Program-made: the position numbers and the translations under genes | Shown: piece by piece, positions 53,539 to 64,000 of the stretch | How positions within the stretch are numbered: position 1 is the stretch's first letter | Layout of the letters: each line of letters begins with the position of its first letter | Notes under the pieces: generated by a model | Databases searched by the model: none | Seen by the model: only the letters and a program-made list of their open reading frames with translations | Told to the model about the DNA's origin: nothing | From: Chenopodium formosanum | Taxonomy: Eukaryota; Streptophyta; Magnoliopsida; Caryophyllales; Amaranthaceae | Assembly (NCBI GenBank): GCA_024500155.1 | Contig: CM044875.1 | Span: 17,321,203 to 17,385,202 of the forward strand | Length of the DNA stretch: 64,000 nucleotides | Reading direction: 5' to 3'

Positions 53539-56500
53539 GACTGAGTTTGAAGAAACTTATGTTTCGAAAAACGAGAGTCAAAGTATCGATAGGGACGGAG
53601 AATGATTCAAAATGTTCTGCAATTCCAAATCATTCTTATAACGCCGATACCTGCAAACTAATCATTAGTTAAAACAGATAAAAGAGTTAAGAAACGCGTA
53701 TCTTGCACCGCCGAGCACACGTCTCTGAACGTAACCATTTTGCTGCATTTGTTGTTTGTGACAACCTCCACTATGCCTCGTGAACGCCATCCTTGAAGAT
53801 AACCATATGTCGTCGTCTTCAATATTCTTGGTGACAATCCTCCACAGTATTTCGGGAACATCATCGAAAATAACTGTATGTCGTCATCTCCTGGGTGTGG
53901 CCATACGTTGCCACAACAGTATGTCGCCGCTATAGACAATCTCTTCTTTACCTTGAGGGACCGCCGAAGGTGACCTTGCTTCGCCATCTCCATCATTTGT
54001 GACACTACCTCGTCTCGACCGTACTTCGCCGCTAAACAATCTCCCTTTATGTTGAGACATCGCCAAAGAATCACTCTACCTATTGACCCTTAATATCATT
54101 ATTTATCATTGCTTTTATATTTGTGCCGGTACTTTGGTGCTTTTTGCCTTTGTGAACCATTACTTTGGTGCGTTTATTGAACCAATATTTCGGTGCCTTA
54201 TTTGTTGAACCATTATTTCGGTGCCCTGAACCATTATTTCGGTGCCTTATTATGAGCCAATACTTAGGCGCTTTAAGCTAAAGTGAGACGATCTTTCATC
54301 AAGTCGATCACTCAGTGCATTTGATCAAGCTGACTAAATCATGTCAATTGCTTAAAGGGGCTAACTGGCGTACCAAGGAACCCAAATTTCTGTAAAAAGT
54401 CCGCATAATCCAATATGGGGCTTCACATTCTGTCGCTACACTGGCGCATGCCAGAATCTTCTGTCACCACGATATCGTTCTGTCGCCAGGCGACAAACCT
54501 TGTCGTTTGGCGACAGATTTCTTTTTCATTTCTACCGCTGCTGCTGCTGTTCATTGCTCGGCTTCGCTCCGAACTTTCAATTTGGTCGTTTCCTTACAAC
54601 CAAATCTGCTCAAATCTTTTGGAAATTAAGGCTCTTCACCTGTGATTTACCGATCCATATAATTTTTGCTCAAACTCCTTTCATCTTGGAAGAATCTCAT
54701 ATATCTATATTCGCGGTTTTTCGAAAAAATCCGGGAATATTCTTGCTCGCTGGAATGTACCTGCATCTATATTTCAGACTATAGGACTTTGCTCATCTTT
54801 TATTATCTTAGGGTTGACCTAAGGCTTAGTGTTGCTTGACTCATTGATTTGACATGACTCGAATCGTTTGACACATGTGTTAGACTCAACTCGATATGAT
54901 ATGACACGACATGACTCAATGTACATGACTTGTGTGTGAACTTGACTCGATGTGTACATGACTCAAAAACAAGAATTTTCCGTCATTTTTTGTGGAGGGT
55001 ACCGACTTTCTCCCTAAAAAAGAAAGACGCGGAAAACAATCAAAGTGTTTAATAGTGCATATTGAATGAGCTTAATCAAGTATATGCATTTGATACTATC
55101 CCTCAAGGTGCAAGGATTAATTCATCCTAAACTATCTTAGTTGACTAAATTATGAAAGTATTTAGGTAACTTAGGCGCGGAGGCTAAGTACTTCATACTT
55201 TGATACAATGATGATTATAAGTGATGAGTGATGTGTGATATGACAAAGCATGCTTCAACGTTATGTTAAGATTTCATGATAAAGGGTTCCTAATTGGAAG
55301 TCTATTTGGTTATGTATCTGTGCAGTGTGTGAAAGTGACACTAAAGTTAAGCTGCAAAGGCTAAGTGTATGGAAAAGTATTATTTGATAAAAGTCAAATA
55401 ATGATGACTCTTAGGCTAGGTAGGCTAGTGATGTAAGGATCAAGCCCCCAAGTCTAGCTCTAAGTAAATAGGGATGAGCATTGGAAATCCCTTGATATGA
55501 TCATGGTGTAAGTGTGTGAATGTGAAAATGAATGCATTTTTATTATGGCCGCACCTCAATATGAGGTTGCCTACGTATCCGTTAGGAATCAGGCCGAACG
55601 TAGCTCTAGCCGAACCTCGCACAAGTATGTGTATACCTCAAGAAGGTCTTTTTAAGGGTTGTAACGTGGTTAGGCTAAAGGTTAGAGAAGAAGGGGATAA
55701 AGGCTCAAGACCCTAAATAAGCCCCCAAGGTGTGCAACCTTGCTTTTGAATCTTTGTATTTTTATGCTTGAGGTTTTTTCTCACTTATGAGCTTTCTTTC
55801 TTTTTTTTTATTATTTTTTGCTCTTTTCTTTTTTTTTTGCTTTTGCATTTTTATTTTTATAAGTGTGGGCAATCCGATCATGCGGTCTATCACTCACTTG
55901 GCATTCATGTTTCTCAGGCACGGTACCGAGCACTCGATAAGAAACGCAATCTGAGACATGTTCTTATCAAAGATATTATTATATCCAAGACATTGGAACA
56001 CTTGCCCTTTTGTACACTTTTATTTATTATTTTTTTTTGTATCATTTTTTTTATTTTGAGATCACTTAAGCTTTTCATATTTGAAACTTGCATAAGTTAC
56101 ACACCATCCCATCCCAAGGTTAGTAGATGTGGGTTGAAAAATGAAAGGTCTATCGTTAGACGAGGCTCAAAGTGGTTTGTCAAAAAAGGGATTATATATT
56201 AAAGGGTGAGAGATAATATGATATGGCTACAAGGGGTGCCTCAAATCATTGGTATACCTTGTGCTTAATTCGGCGTTTTTTCTTTTTTTTTTTATTTTTT
56301 ATTTTTTTTTATTTTTTTAATAATGCAATGATCATATGCAAGAAATTAAAATGCTCATTTTATTAAAGGGGAACAAAATAAAAAAACCTATGTAATAAAT
56401 CTAAGGTAGACAAAGGGTACCTATGCTAGACTTATTGGGGAAGGGTTTGAAAAAAAAGAAGAAGAAAGCATGAAATCTTAGTGAGAAGCTTGCCTTGTAT

Positions 56501-58481
56501 TTTGTCTCATCATTACTTTTTTTTATTATTATTATTGTCAATCACATGACTCGAACTCGATTCAACATGCATAGATGGGAAGAGATCATGAAAGAATGAA
56601 GGGAGTGATATATGTGGAGAAAGTATGTAGAGAGTAGGAAGATGATGTAGATGAAGAAATATGGAAGAAAGTATGTGGAGAATAGGAAGAAGATGTAGAT
56701 GAAGAAATATTGAAGAAATAGGAATAGAATGGACCCCCACTCAAATGACGGAAAAACGACTCATGCATGAACCTAAGACATGGTCATAGTGTGACAAACA
56801 TGTTATGTGTGTACTAAGACTAATGAGTGTAGGTGACATGTTAAGACTTGTGTCATGACCATGTGGCTAGACTATGTGACTAGACTTAAGCAAAGACTAA
56901 ATTAAGACTTCACGTATGTGCATTAAACTGGATAGGCTGTGGTATTTTAGTCATAACTTTTAATCTGTGAGTCTGATTGGGACGAAACCAACGTCAAATT
57001 AAAGATAAAACTCAGGGCTACAGATCCATAGGTTATACGACTCGTGGTTCTTCCTAGAACTCCGGCTATGACCAAAACAAGTTGACGCATGTGCAGTATA
57101 CGGGAATAAAAATCCGGGTTGACTAAAAGGAATTATGACTCGATTTTAGGCTTTTTTATTATTAGTTCAAATTAATTAATTAATTAATTAAACAAAGTCT
57201 TTGACCCTTAGTGTATGACCATTGGACTTTAAGTGCCTAAAGTCAATATAAGACTTAAACATGGTTTGTACCACTAATAAACTGATTAGCCGATTAGTAG
57301 ACTGTTAATTAGACTCATCGCAATGACTCGAACAAGAAAACTGGACTGTCGCTAAAACAACAGGACTGTCGCCACTGTTTAGAGCCTGTCGCCAGACGAC
57401 AAAATTGTCTCCAGGCGACAGACACTAAATTGCAGCGCCACAGTCCAAATTCCTGTGCCATTGCTGGAACATTAATCTGGACTGTTTCCAGTAATTTTAC
57501 TCTAAATGGACATGCCTAAAGTCGTACTAAGTCGAATTGATTAATTTATTAGCCTTTAATTAATTCAAAATTAATTAATTAATTAGACAAAGTCCTTTTA
57601 GTCATTAGTCAATTTATTTAGTCTTAATCACAAGTCAAACAAACGGTTAACACATATATAATATATTCAAGCAAGAGGTACACATAGTTCACATAGTCAC
57701 AAGATGAGTTTGCAACCTAACCATGGCTCTAGTTCTCTAAAGTTCGAGGATATGGGTTAAGTCATAAGAAGGTCCATGGTTAAGAATCACATGCATTGCA
57801 CACAAGCCTGCCAAGAGGGTTGGAGCGAATGGACAAGATTCCGCGAGTGCGGTAGGAGACCGGACTCGACGCCATGGTTGGATAGATTCCAAGACATACA
57901 CGTCCCCAAATCTGAGCTTTGCACAAAATAGTGGGATACTCCATTGGGCAGGCGAAGCAAGGAACCCCCAGAGGGTTATATCCATATGTAGAACACATAT
58001 GGGTTTCAGAAAAGTGAGAAAACGATTCAATCAATAAGCAAAATCGAGCCAATAACACTAGAAAAGGTCAAAGCAAGAAGACAGAACCCTGGCTCAGTAT
58101 TGGAAGAACTTGGCGCCAGACAACAGGGACTGTCGCCGCAAAAAAGTCCCTGTCGCCAGGCGACAGAAACTTTTTACGGGCGACAAGCCCTATTTTCTAG
58201 ACGCTAGTTCCTACATGCCTTGGCAAATTTCTGTGTTCTTCGAATTTTCCAGATTTCGTATTATCTTTTCGATTCTAGTCATGAAAGATATTTCCCAAAT
58301 TTCCTACGTGTAAAATTCCTATGGATTGACTCATGGGGTGCTCCCATGAGGACCTTTTAATGCATATGACAATAATGTTAATCAAATCACGCACATGAAA
58401 TACTTAGAATTTTTCGAGTCTCATCCGCTCATTCTAAATAATTGCCAAAATTAAATAAATTTCAGGAATATAAATAGAAAT
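53539..58481. other. Non-coding interior of element E
   Basis: No frame here resembles a retrotransposon or host protein; the longest are under 150 codons and compositionally biased. Visible structure: short repeats with AACCATTATTTCGGTGCC (54125-54275), palindromes of the CTGTCGC/GCGACAG type at 54478-54522, 57347-57422 and 58107-58186, TGACTCGA/TGACATGA words (54838-54965), a CTACG..CGTAG pair near 55560-55600 (minus strand), and repeated GAAGAAATAT/GAGTATGTGGAGA words (56606-56720). It may serve as an RNA scaffold for packaging. Confidence 0.6.
54125..54275. repeat. Short tandem repeats ATTTCGGTGCC in element E
   Basis: Units such as GAACCATTA(C/T)TT(T/C)GGTGC(G/C) recur about seven times with a 20-30 bp spacing, degenerate at the edges (GCCGGTACTTTGGTGC, GCCAATACTTAGGCGC). 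Confidence 0.75.
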
Positions 58482-58506
58482 CCTCCCCAGTGGAGTCGCC
58501 AAAAAC
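58482..58506 (-). other. Primer-binding site of element E
   Basis: Next to the inner edge of the 5' LTR the minus strand reads GTTTTTGGCGACTCCACTGG. TGGCGACTC at this place is the pattern seen in Tat/Ogre elements. The tRNA is not assigned. Confidence 0.7.
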
Positions 58507-59690
58507 TGTAGGGAATATTTCAAGCATTATGATAACCCCAAACTTGAACCCCACTGTGATCATACACTAAAGTACGGTGGCGTTCCAAAGGGAAAGACAA
58601 AGAGCAAAAAGAGTCGCCAACAAGTTTTAAGGAACTTGTACCCAAAAGACAATCCAAAAGGACCATCAACTACTCCATAAGGTCTTGAACCAAATAGGGT
58701 CCGGGGATGAGGGTACGAATCCAATCTACAAAAGAAAGGACCCGCCCTATAAAATAGGCCTCTACTTTGTTCTGCTCGTATTCATGCGCGCTTTTCGAAT
58801 AACATACAAACATTATATTAAACCTACCCTGTTTAATCTATGTTGGTTGAAATATTAATGCACAAATAAACTATTATTGGCGATCACTTGAGTTAAAATC
58901 ACATTAGCCTAAACCAAATTAATAATTATCTTATTAAGCGTGATTTCAAGTACAAATTCCCTTTAAACCTGCATAAAAGGCGTGATCAAGCAATAACAAT
59001 AATATCAAGCAACATAAGAATAAACAATAAATAATAACAACGATGATAATAACATGATATAATAAAGCTTAAATATAATAGCAAGATCCTAGGCATGATA
59101 CTAACAATATTAATAACAAATCCTAGCATGTCACTAAGCAATAAAGATCAAAGCTTTAAATCTAACATGGTACTAACATGATATTAGAAAGGATAAAGGC
59201 ACCCTAAACATGACACTAGAAAGCATTAAATAACATCCTAACATGATACTAGAAAGCATTAAAAGCATCCTAACATGATACTAGGAATTATAAACAATAA
59301 TAATCATGCAATCTACATTGTGAAAGAAATAGGGAGTAAGCTAATCTACTTACTTTGAAGCCTCGTACCTCTTTCTAATAACAAAATACACAAGTTAGTA
59401 AAGTTCAATGAAAATAATAAACAATAATTAAAGAATTAAATTGAAATCAAATTAAATAAAGTTTAGACTAGTTTTGGACCAAACCCTCAGAAATATCAAA
59501 CCTTGCACGTCTAGGGCGAAGGCAACTTCGAACTTGGCTAGATGACTCTAAGTCTAACGAATGCGGAATATTGTAAAACTAGAAAAGAAAGAAAGAATAA
59601 AGTGCTCAAGAGAAAAGAGAGAACAATTAATGATTATTGATAATAGTTGATGATGAGAGTTGATGATTCTGAAAACAGGAATCCGGACGC

Positions 59691-59698
59691 TATTTATA
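59691..59698 (-). promoter_or_regulatory. TATA box in the 5' LTR of element E
   Basis: TATAAATA on the minus strand, about 765 bp into the LTR and 52 bp downstream of the palindrome array, so it should set the start of E's transcript. Confidence 0.68.
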
Positions 59699-59749
59699 AT
59701 GAAAATAATCCGGAAAAACACGGAATTTGATAAGGAATAAAACTCCACG

Positions 59750-59864
59750 CTGTCGCCAGGACTGGACTCTGTCGCGACGCGACAGTGTCTGTCGCGAGGC
59801 GACAGGGTTTGTCGCGCGGCGACAGAGTCTGTCGCGTGGCGACAGACTTGTCGTCTGGCGACAG
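59750..59864. repeat. Palindrome array CTGTCGC..GCGACAG in the 5' LTR of element E
   Basis: Same array as 52831-52925 with one extra unit (CTGTCGCGACGCGACAG plus linker), 115 bp instead of 95 bp. The difference is exactly one period. Confidence 0.93.
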
Positions 59865-60463
59865 CCTGTATAAGCGCGTTTTTATATTTTTACAGAATCC
59901 GATCTTTAATCAACTTGATCTATGGAATCCGTACAAAAGATGAAATACATTTTTAGGATAATAAAATAATATTTTATTCCAAATAAAAAACCTTTAAAGA
60001 TAATTAATTATTAATCCTATCAATATTAGAACTAAGAAGAACTTTCTAGAAACTTCTAGAAAACCATAATTAATCCTAATAGCTTTAGGAATAGTAATTA
60101 TCATTGGGCCCTCCTCTAGATCATTGGGCCGCTTTAAAATAGAACTCCGGGCCCAGTTTAGTATTTTGGCCATAACTTCCTCAATATTCATCGGAATCGG
60201 ACTTATAATATATCTTTGGAAAGGTCTTTTCAAACCCCATCCAATTACACTATTATTGGACCTTAATCATGGACCAAAATAAACTGAAATGGACGTTTTC
60301 AAATAAATAGAGCCATTTTCAAAAACAGAGAGAAAAGAATTTAATTAAAACTAAACCGCGACATCTGACTTTCGAATCACTTTCACCTAATTCGATTATG
60401 TTTCGACGTACAAGGCATTCATCACTGGGTTTGGTTTTGGGGAGACACAAATGGGTGTCTACA

Positions 60464-61300
60464 CTCGGCATCAATACTCCTCTTTTCTTTTACTTCCCAA
60501 AACACTGATCTAGGAGTATCACATGATGCCGAGGATACTAATTTAGAGAGCGCGTCCGCTTGATGATTTTCTGAACGGGGGACTTGCTACAGGGTAAAAT
60601 GTTCTAGGATCTCGGCCTCCTCTTTAACCATTTGCAAATATTTCATCATGGTCGGCTCCTTGGCTTCATAGTCACCATTCACTTGGTTGACTATTAGTTG
60701 AGAGTCCGAGCTTGCATCAACTTTGTTTCCCCGACCGCCTTACACATTCTAAGGCTAGCCAGAGGAGCTTCGTACTCAACCTCATTATTGGAGGCTTGGA
60801 AATGAAATCTCATTGCATATTCAAACTTATCTTCCTCGGGAGACTGATAAATAATCCAAGCGCCACATCCAGTCGCTGTTACACTACCGTCCACATAAAC
60901 TTTCCAGATTTGGTCTCCGACCGGCTGTAAGTCCGGCCGAGTCATTTCAGCCAAAAAATCAGCAAAGGCCTGCTCCTTGATTGCCTTTCTGGGTTCAAAA
61001 GTGATGTCGAAACCTCTCAGCTCTAAGGCCCATTTAAGCATGCGGCCGCTGGCTTCCAAAGTTGCAAACGGCTTCTTAAGTTGCTGGTCTGTATAGACCA
61101 CAATTGAATACGCCAGAAAATATGGTCGTAGCTTCTTTGACGCCATATACAATGCAAGGCCAAATTTTTCAATGGGGGATACCTAAGCTCGGCATTATGT
61201 AAAACATGGCTGATGAAATATACTGGAATCTGATGGCCGTCCCTTTCAACAAGCAGGACAACACTTAAAGAGTGTTCTGAAATGATAAGGTATATGTACA
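60464..61300 (-). pseudogene. Element D RNase H and archaeal-type RNase H, cut by element E
   Basis: Minus strand. First RNase H: HSLSVVLLVERDGHQIPVYF, RYPPLEKFGLALYMASKKLR, VVYTDQQLKKPFATLEASGR, WALELRGFDITFEPRKAIKE. Second RNase H: WKVYVDGSVTATGCGAWIIY (Asp), FQASNNEVEYEAPLASLRMC (Glu). A frameshift at about 60712 (…GETKLMQARTLN) precedes ASSDSQLIVNQVNGDYEAKE and NHQADALSKLVS, with a stop before QVPRSEN. After the spacer (FWEVKEKRSIDAE) the sequence meets the CTCGG duplication of element E at 60464. Confidence 0.85.
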
Positions 61301-62440
61301 GATTCTCATTCTTGAGTGGATTGACGAGCCGAGGCTGTATGCAAATGGATTTTTAGCTGAACGAAGGCTTCCTCGGCTTCTTCTGTCCACTCGAACATTT
61401 CTTTCTTCTTGATAGTCTGAAAAAAGTATCGGCACTTATCCCCTGATCTTGACAAGAATCGGCCAAGGGTGGCTAAACAGCCCATTAATCTTTGCACTTC
61501 CTTGATTGTCCTCGGCGACTTCATGTCCAAGACAGCTTGAATTTTCTCAGGGTTGGCCTCCATTCCTCGTTGATCGATCAGAAATCCGAGAAATTTGCTG
61601 GACTCAACACCAAAGACACACTTCTTTGGATTCAGCATCATCTTATGTCGCCTGAGTTCGATAAACGTTTCTCGAAGATCTTTCAGATGTTTGGCCGGCT
61701 CCTTCGACTTGACGATCATGTCGTCACTGTATGCTTCCATATTCCGGCCGATCTAATCTCTAAAAATTGTATTCACAAATCTTTGGAAGGTAGCAGGGGC
61801 ATTCTTGAGGCCGAATGGCATGACTTTATAACAATACAGCCCCTGCTCGGTCACAAATGCAGTTTTCTCTTGGTCTTCTTCCCACAATGAGATCTGGTGG
61901 AATCCGGAGTATGCATCCATAAATCTCATAAGAGCATGTCCGACCGTAGAATCGACCAATCGGTCAATCTTAGGCAAAGGAAGGCTCTCCTTCGGACACG
62001 CCTTGTTGAGATTAGTGTAATCTACACACATTCTCCAGGTTCCATTCGGCTTCTTAACTAGTACAACGTTGGCTACCTAATCTGGATAGTAACACTTCCT
62101 AATGAAACCGGCGTCCAGCAGCTTCCTTACTTTGGCTGCAGCCGCTTGATTCCTCTCTTCCCCGTGATTCTGCTTCTACTGCCGAACGGGCTTAACAAGT
62201 GGATTTACAACTAGCTTGTGTACGGCCATGTCTGGGTTGATACTTGGCATTTTGCTTACTTCAAACGCAAATACATCCTTTAATTCTCTCAACAACTTGA
62301 TTAAGTCGTCTCTAAGCAAACCCGCAGCTATAGTGCCAACTTTGACCATCCGATCAGGTTGATCGGGGTCCAACACTACATCTTGATGATCGTCGGCCGG
62401 CTGGGGTCTCAAATCTTCTGGCCGATCGACGGTCATTAAC
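61301..62440 (-). pseudogene. Element D reverse transcriptase
   Basis: Minus strand. Entry region LRELKDVFAFEVSKMPSINP (about 62300-62240), a stop after NPLVKPVRQ, a second stop in PD-stop-VANVVLVKKPNGTW, then VCVDYTNLNKACPKESLPLP, RFMDAYSGFHQISLWEEDQE, YCYKVMPFGLKNAPATFQRF, a stop near 61750, and the catalytic box MEAYSDDMIVKSKEPAKHLK (YSDD, where YVDD or YIDD is usual), LNPKKCVFGVESSKFLGFLI and MFEWTEEAEEAFVQLKIHL. All RT motifs are present but at least three stops break the frame. Confidence 0.87.
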
Positions 62441-63093
62441 TGCTATGCCTGGTCGACCATGGCCATCTTGCGCTTTTGGCCGACCTGGTATGCTTAGATT
62501 GAGGCTTCTTCCACTTTTGGCTTAGACGTTTTTCCCTTTCCGCGAGTTGTGGGCTTTACCACCAGCTGATTACACTCTTTTGCCATTTTTTTACTTCCTT
62601 GAATCGAACCAATCTTCATGTCCGACCTTTCAAACTTTAATAACATCATATGAGGGACGATCACAGCTTTTGCAGCATTCAGGGTGGGACAACCAAGTAT
62701 GGCATTGTAGCTAGTCAGCTCTTTTACCACTAAGAAACGGACGATCATGTCCTTTTCTTCCCCTTTCTGCCCAAATCGGACGGGCAAATCTATTTGTCCA
62801 ACTAGGTGAATGATATTTCCCCCAAACACCACCAAAGGGTGAGTGATGTCTTTGAGAGCGTCTTTTGGGAACTTCAGATTCTTTAGTGCGGCTAAGCTGA
62901 TGATGTCGGACGAGCTACCCGAATCTATTAGAATTTGGCCGACTTATAAATTGGCTATCTTCATGATGAACACCATGGGATCGTTATGCAAGACCTTGAC
63001 CTGCCCTCGGTCGGCCTCACTGACCGTCACCTCTAGGAAGGGTTCAACTTTGACCCCCTCGGCATGCATTACTTTGCCAAACTTCCAAGCATC
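62441..63093 (-). pseudogene. Element D protease region
   Basis: Minus strand. Upstream in other frames the active-site part reads ILIDSGSSSDIISLAALKNL-like sequence, broken near 62945 (a stop just after the start of QILIDS). The open frame 62835-62494 continues MVVFGGNIIHLVGQIDLPVR, MIVRFLVVKELTSYNAILGC and PTLNAAKAVIVPHMMLLKFE, the C-terminal half of a Tat protease (family LGRP is LGCP here). A basic Lys-rich linker (KPTTRGKGKTSKPK) leads to RT. Confidence 0.78.
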
Positions 63094-64000
63094 CTACTTG
63101 ATGCCCTTCATGGTAGGGCCGCCCGCAGCAAAACCGCCTGATATCACGACGACCAAACCGGAATATGTATTGTTTCCATCATCTTCTTTTTCATTTTGCT
63201 TTTCTTTTTTCTTCTCGAATTTGTTGTCTGTCCGAGTGTAAGTAAACTTCGACTTCAAAACATACGAGTTCAGCATGCCTTTCTCTGCCAGCTTGTCCAA
63301 CAATCTTTTCAGATTTATGCAGTCATTCGTGTCATGTCCCACGTCCTTGGGGTAATGACAATATTTGTTCTTGTTGCGATACTGGACCGAGCCTCTCATT
63401 GGTTGGGGCTTCTCAAACTCAAACTTATCCTTTATCTCCATCAGGATTGAGTAACAGTCTTTGGTGAACTCATATTGCGGCTCGTACGTCTTAATCCTCT
63501 TTGACTTTGGCTGCTTATCATCAGCAACCCAAACTTCTTTTCGCTTGTTTCCTTCCTTTTTCTTCCCGTCCGAGTCTTGTTGAGAAGATTGCTTCTTCTC
63601 AGCTCCCTTGGCTGGCTGCTCTGCTTTAGTAAGCGAACAAAAATCAGCTGCTTTTATATAGGCCTCAACTTCCTGCAGAACTCCTGCGTATGTCCGGACC
63701 TTTTTTCTGACCAAATAGAACTTGAAACCATTATGCCTTAATCCCCGGAGAAATTCTGAGTAAGCCATTTCATCCGAAAGATTCTGAATCTGGGATTTTT
63801 CTTGGTTAAATCTCTGGACGTACGAATGCAACCCCTCATTTTTTCCTTGGACAATTGTAGCCAAATTAAGACTGGTCTTCCTTGGGGGGATGTTGTAAGA
63901 AAAGTTTCCAACAAACAACATACTTAGAGCAGTAAAATAATTGATTCACCCGGTCGGCAGGCTGTTAACCAATCCCGCGCCACGCCCTTGAGGGTGGCTG
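63094..64000 (-). pseudogene. Element D gag, 3' part (continues beyond the window)
   Basis: Minus strand. The window-edge bases encode LKGVARDWLTACRPGESI, and after a frameshift at about 63935 the long frame 63921-63094 continues NYFTALSMLFVGNFSYNIPP, LHSYVQRFNQEKSQIQNLSD, FLRGLRHNGFKFYLVRKKVR, EVEAYIKAADFCSLTKAEQP, then a basic linker (KKKEGNKRKEVWVADDKQPK), a knuckle CHYPKDVGHDTNDC (second ligand His replaced by Pro), KRLLDKLAEKGMLNSYV and a Lys/Glu-rich tract. This is a normal Tat gag arrangement. The N-terminus is beyond base 64000. Confidence 0.87.

Larger units (their letters stand above)
51588..60463 (-). mobile_element. Element E: young non-autonomous LTR retrotransposon (LARD-like), 8.9 kb
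   Basis: Two nearly identical LTRs (51588-53524 and 58507-60463) flank a 5-kb interior. The 5-bp target sequence CTCGG lies at both outer edges (51583-51587, 60464-60468). On the minus strand the LTR begins TGTAGACACCC, the primer site (TTTTTGGCGACTCCACTGGG) follows the right LTR, and a purine tract (AAAGTGGGGGCTTC) precedes the left LTR. The interior contains no gag, protease, RT or integrase in any frame, so it depends on proteins from another element. The LTR start is shared with element B, which suggests a Tat/Ogre-type helper. By eye the LTRs differ at about four bases plus one 20-bp unit, so insertion is recent. Confidence 0.93.
58507..60463 (-). repeat. 5' LTR of element E (1957 bp)
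   Basis: The minus strand runs from TGTAGACACCC (60463) to ATATTCCCTACA (58507). It has one more 20-bp palindromic unit than the 3' LTR. Confidence 0.95.
17213..64000 (+). mobile_element. Element A: Tat-clade Ty3/gypsy retrotransposon, twice interrupted, extends past the window
   Basis: Outermost element of the nest. 5' LTR 17213-17721, primer-binding site, gag-protease-RT at 17758-21051, the second RNase H and integrase at 42242-43371; the rest and the 3' LTR must lie beyond 64000. The order protease-RT-RNase H-integrase marks Ty3/gypsy. The archaeal-type second RNase H (SDSLLIVN, then ADALANLGS) and the CxxHxxxxHxxxxC knuckle mark the Tat branch. Two blocks are inserted: 21052-42241 and 43372 onward. 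Many stops and lost active-site residues show it is dead. Its left flank is CCATC (17208-17212); the matching duplication is out of view. Confidence 0.85.
43372..64000 (-). mobile_element. Element D: Tat-clade Ty3/gypsy retrotransposon, runs off the right edge
   Basis: Minus-strand order from the right edge: gag (64000-63094), protease, RT, RNase H and archaeal-type RNase H (to 60464), an interruption by element E, integrase (51549-50437), then an opposite-strand gene (45692-49359), polypurine tract and 3' LTR (45164-43372). It is inserted in element A's integrase. The 5' LTR and the second target duplication lie past the window (left flank TAACT). Integrase has lost two catalytic residues and gag is frameshifted, so it is dead. 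GC content in its coding part is higher than in elements A-C. Confidence 0.85.

Noticed and set aside
52635..60233. Identical small frames at 52635-52829/59554-59748 and 53055-53294/59994-60233
   Set aside because: They lie in the two copies of the element E LTR. Identity reflects LTR duplication, not a conserved gene.
17213..63921. Endogenous pararetrovirus (caulimovirus) as the source of the RT genes
   Set aside because: The RT regions are followed by two RNases H and an integrase and are bounded by LTRs with primer sites, which fits Ty3/gypsy Tat elements and not caulimoviruses.

Overview
The window is nuclear DNA from a plant, most likely a eudicot: spliced genes with GT..AG introns, AT-rich intergenic DNA, a LysM receptor-like kinase, a plant mariner-like transposon and several Ty3/gypsy retrotransposons of the Tat/Ogre type. 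I cannot name the species.

Host genes lie mainly in the first 17 kb. At the left edge is the minus-strand start of PNO1/DIM2, a KH-domain ribosome-assembly factor that runs off the window. At 12445-14487 is an intact, intronless LYK4/LYK5-type LysM receptor pseudokinase (chitin perception). At 14813-15154 is a two-exon minus-strand gene for an 83-residue membrane protein. Between PNO1 and the receptor sits a mariner-like element (1754-8234) with matching 26-bp ends and a TA duplication. Its transposase is frameshifted and is split by a piece of an LTR (family C). Small MITEs lie around it. At 16041-17212 a probable spliced transcript ends where the first retrotransposon begins.

From 17213 to the right edge the sequence is a nest of retrotransposons. 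Element A (plus strand, Tat clade, 5' LTR 17213-17721) is broken twice. The first break (21052-42241) holds an inverted LTR-C fragment, a long Ogre-like element B (gag, protease, a second gag-like module, G-patch, RT, two RNases H, integrase, a >5-kb LTR) and a second LTR-C fragment. The second break holds element D (minus strand, Tat clade, 43372 to beyond the window), which is itself split at 51588-60463 by element E. E is a very young LTR element with almost identical LTRs and a perfect CTCGG target duplication, but it has no gag or pol. A, B and D are inactive: stops, frameshifts and lost catalytic residues are visible in each.

Most worth a second look: (1) three antisense genes inside B and D, each with its own TATA box and leader, one multi-exon, one resembling the plant mobile domain and one unrecognised; (2) a palindromic CTGTCGC/GCGACAG array just upstream of the TATA box in both LTRs of E, differing by one unit between the LTRs and recurring in E's interior; (3) a paired CTACG...CGTAG motif repeated in the non-coding parts of B and found again in B's LTR and in E, which could fold as an RNA stem; (4) a second gag-like module between protease and RT in B.
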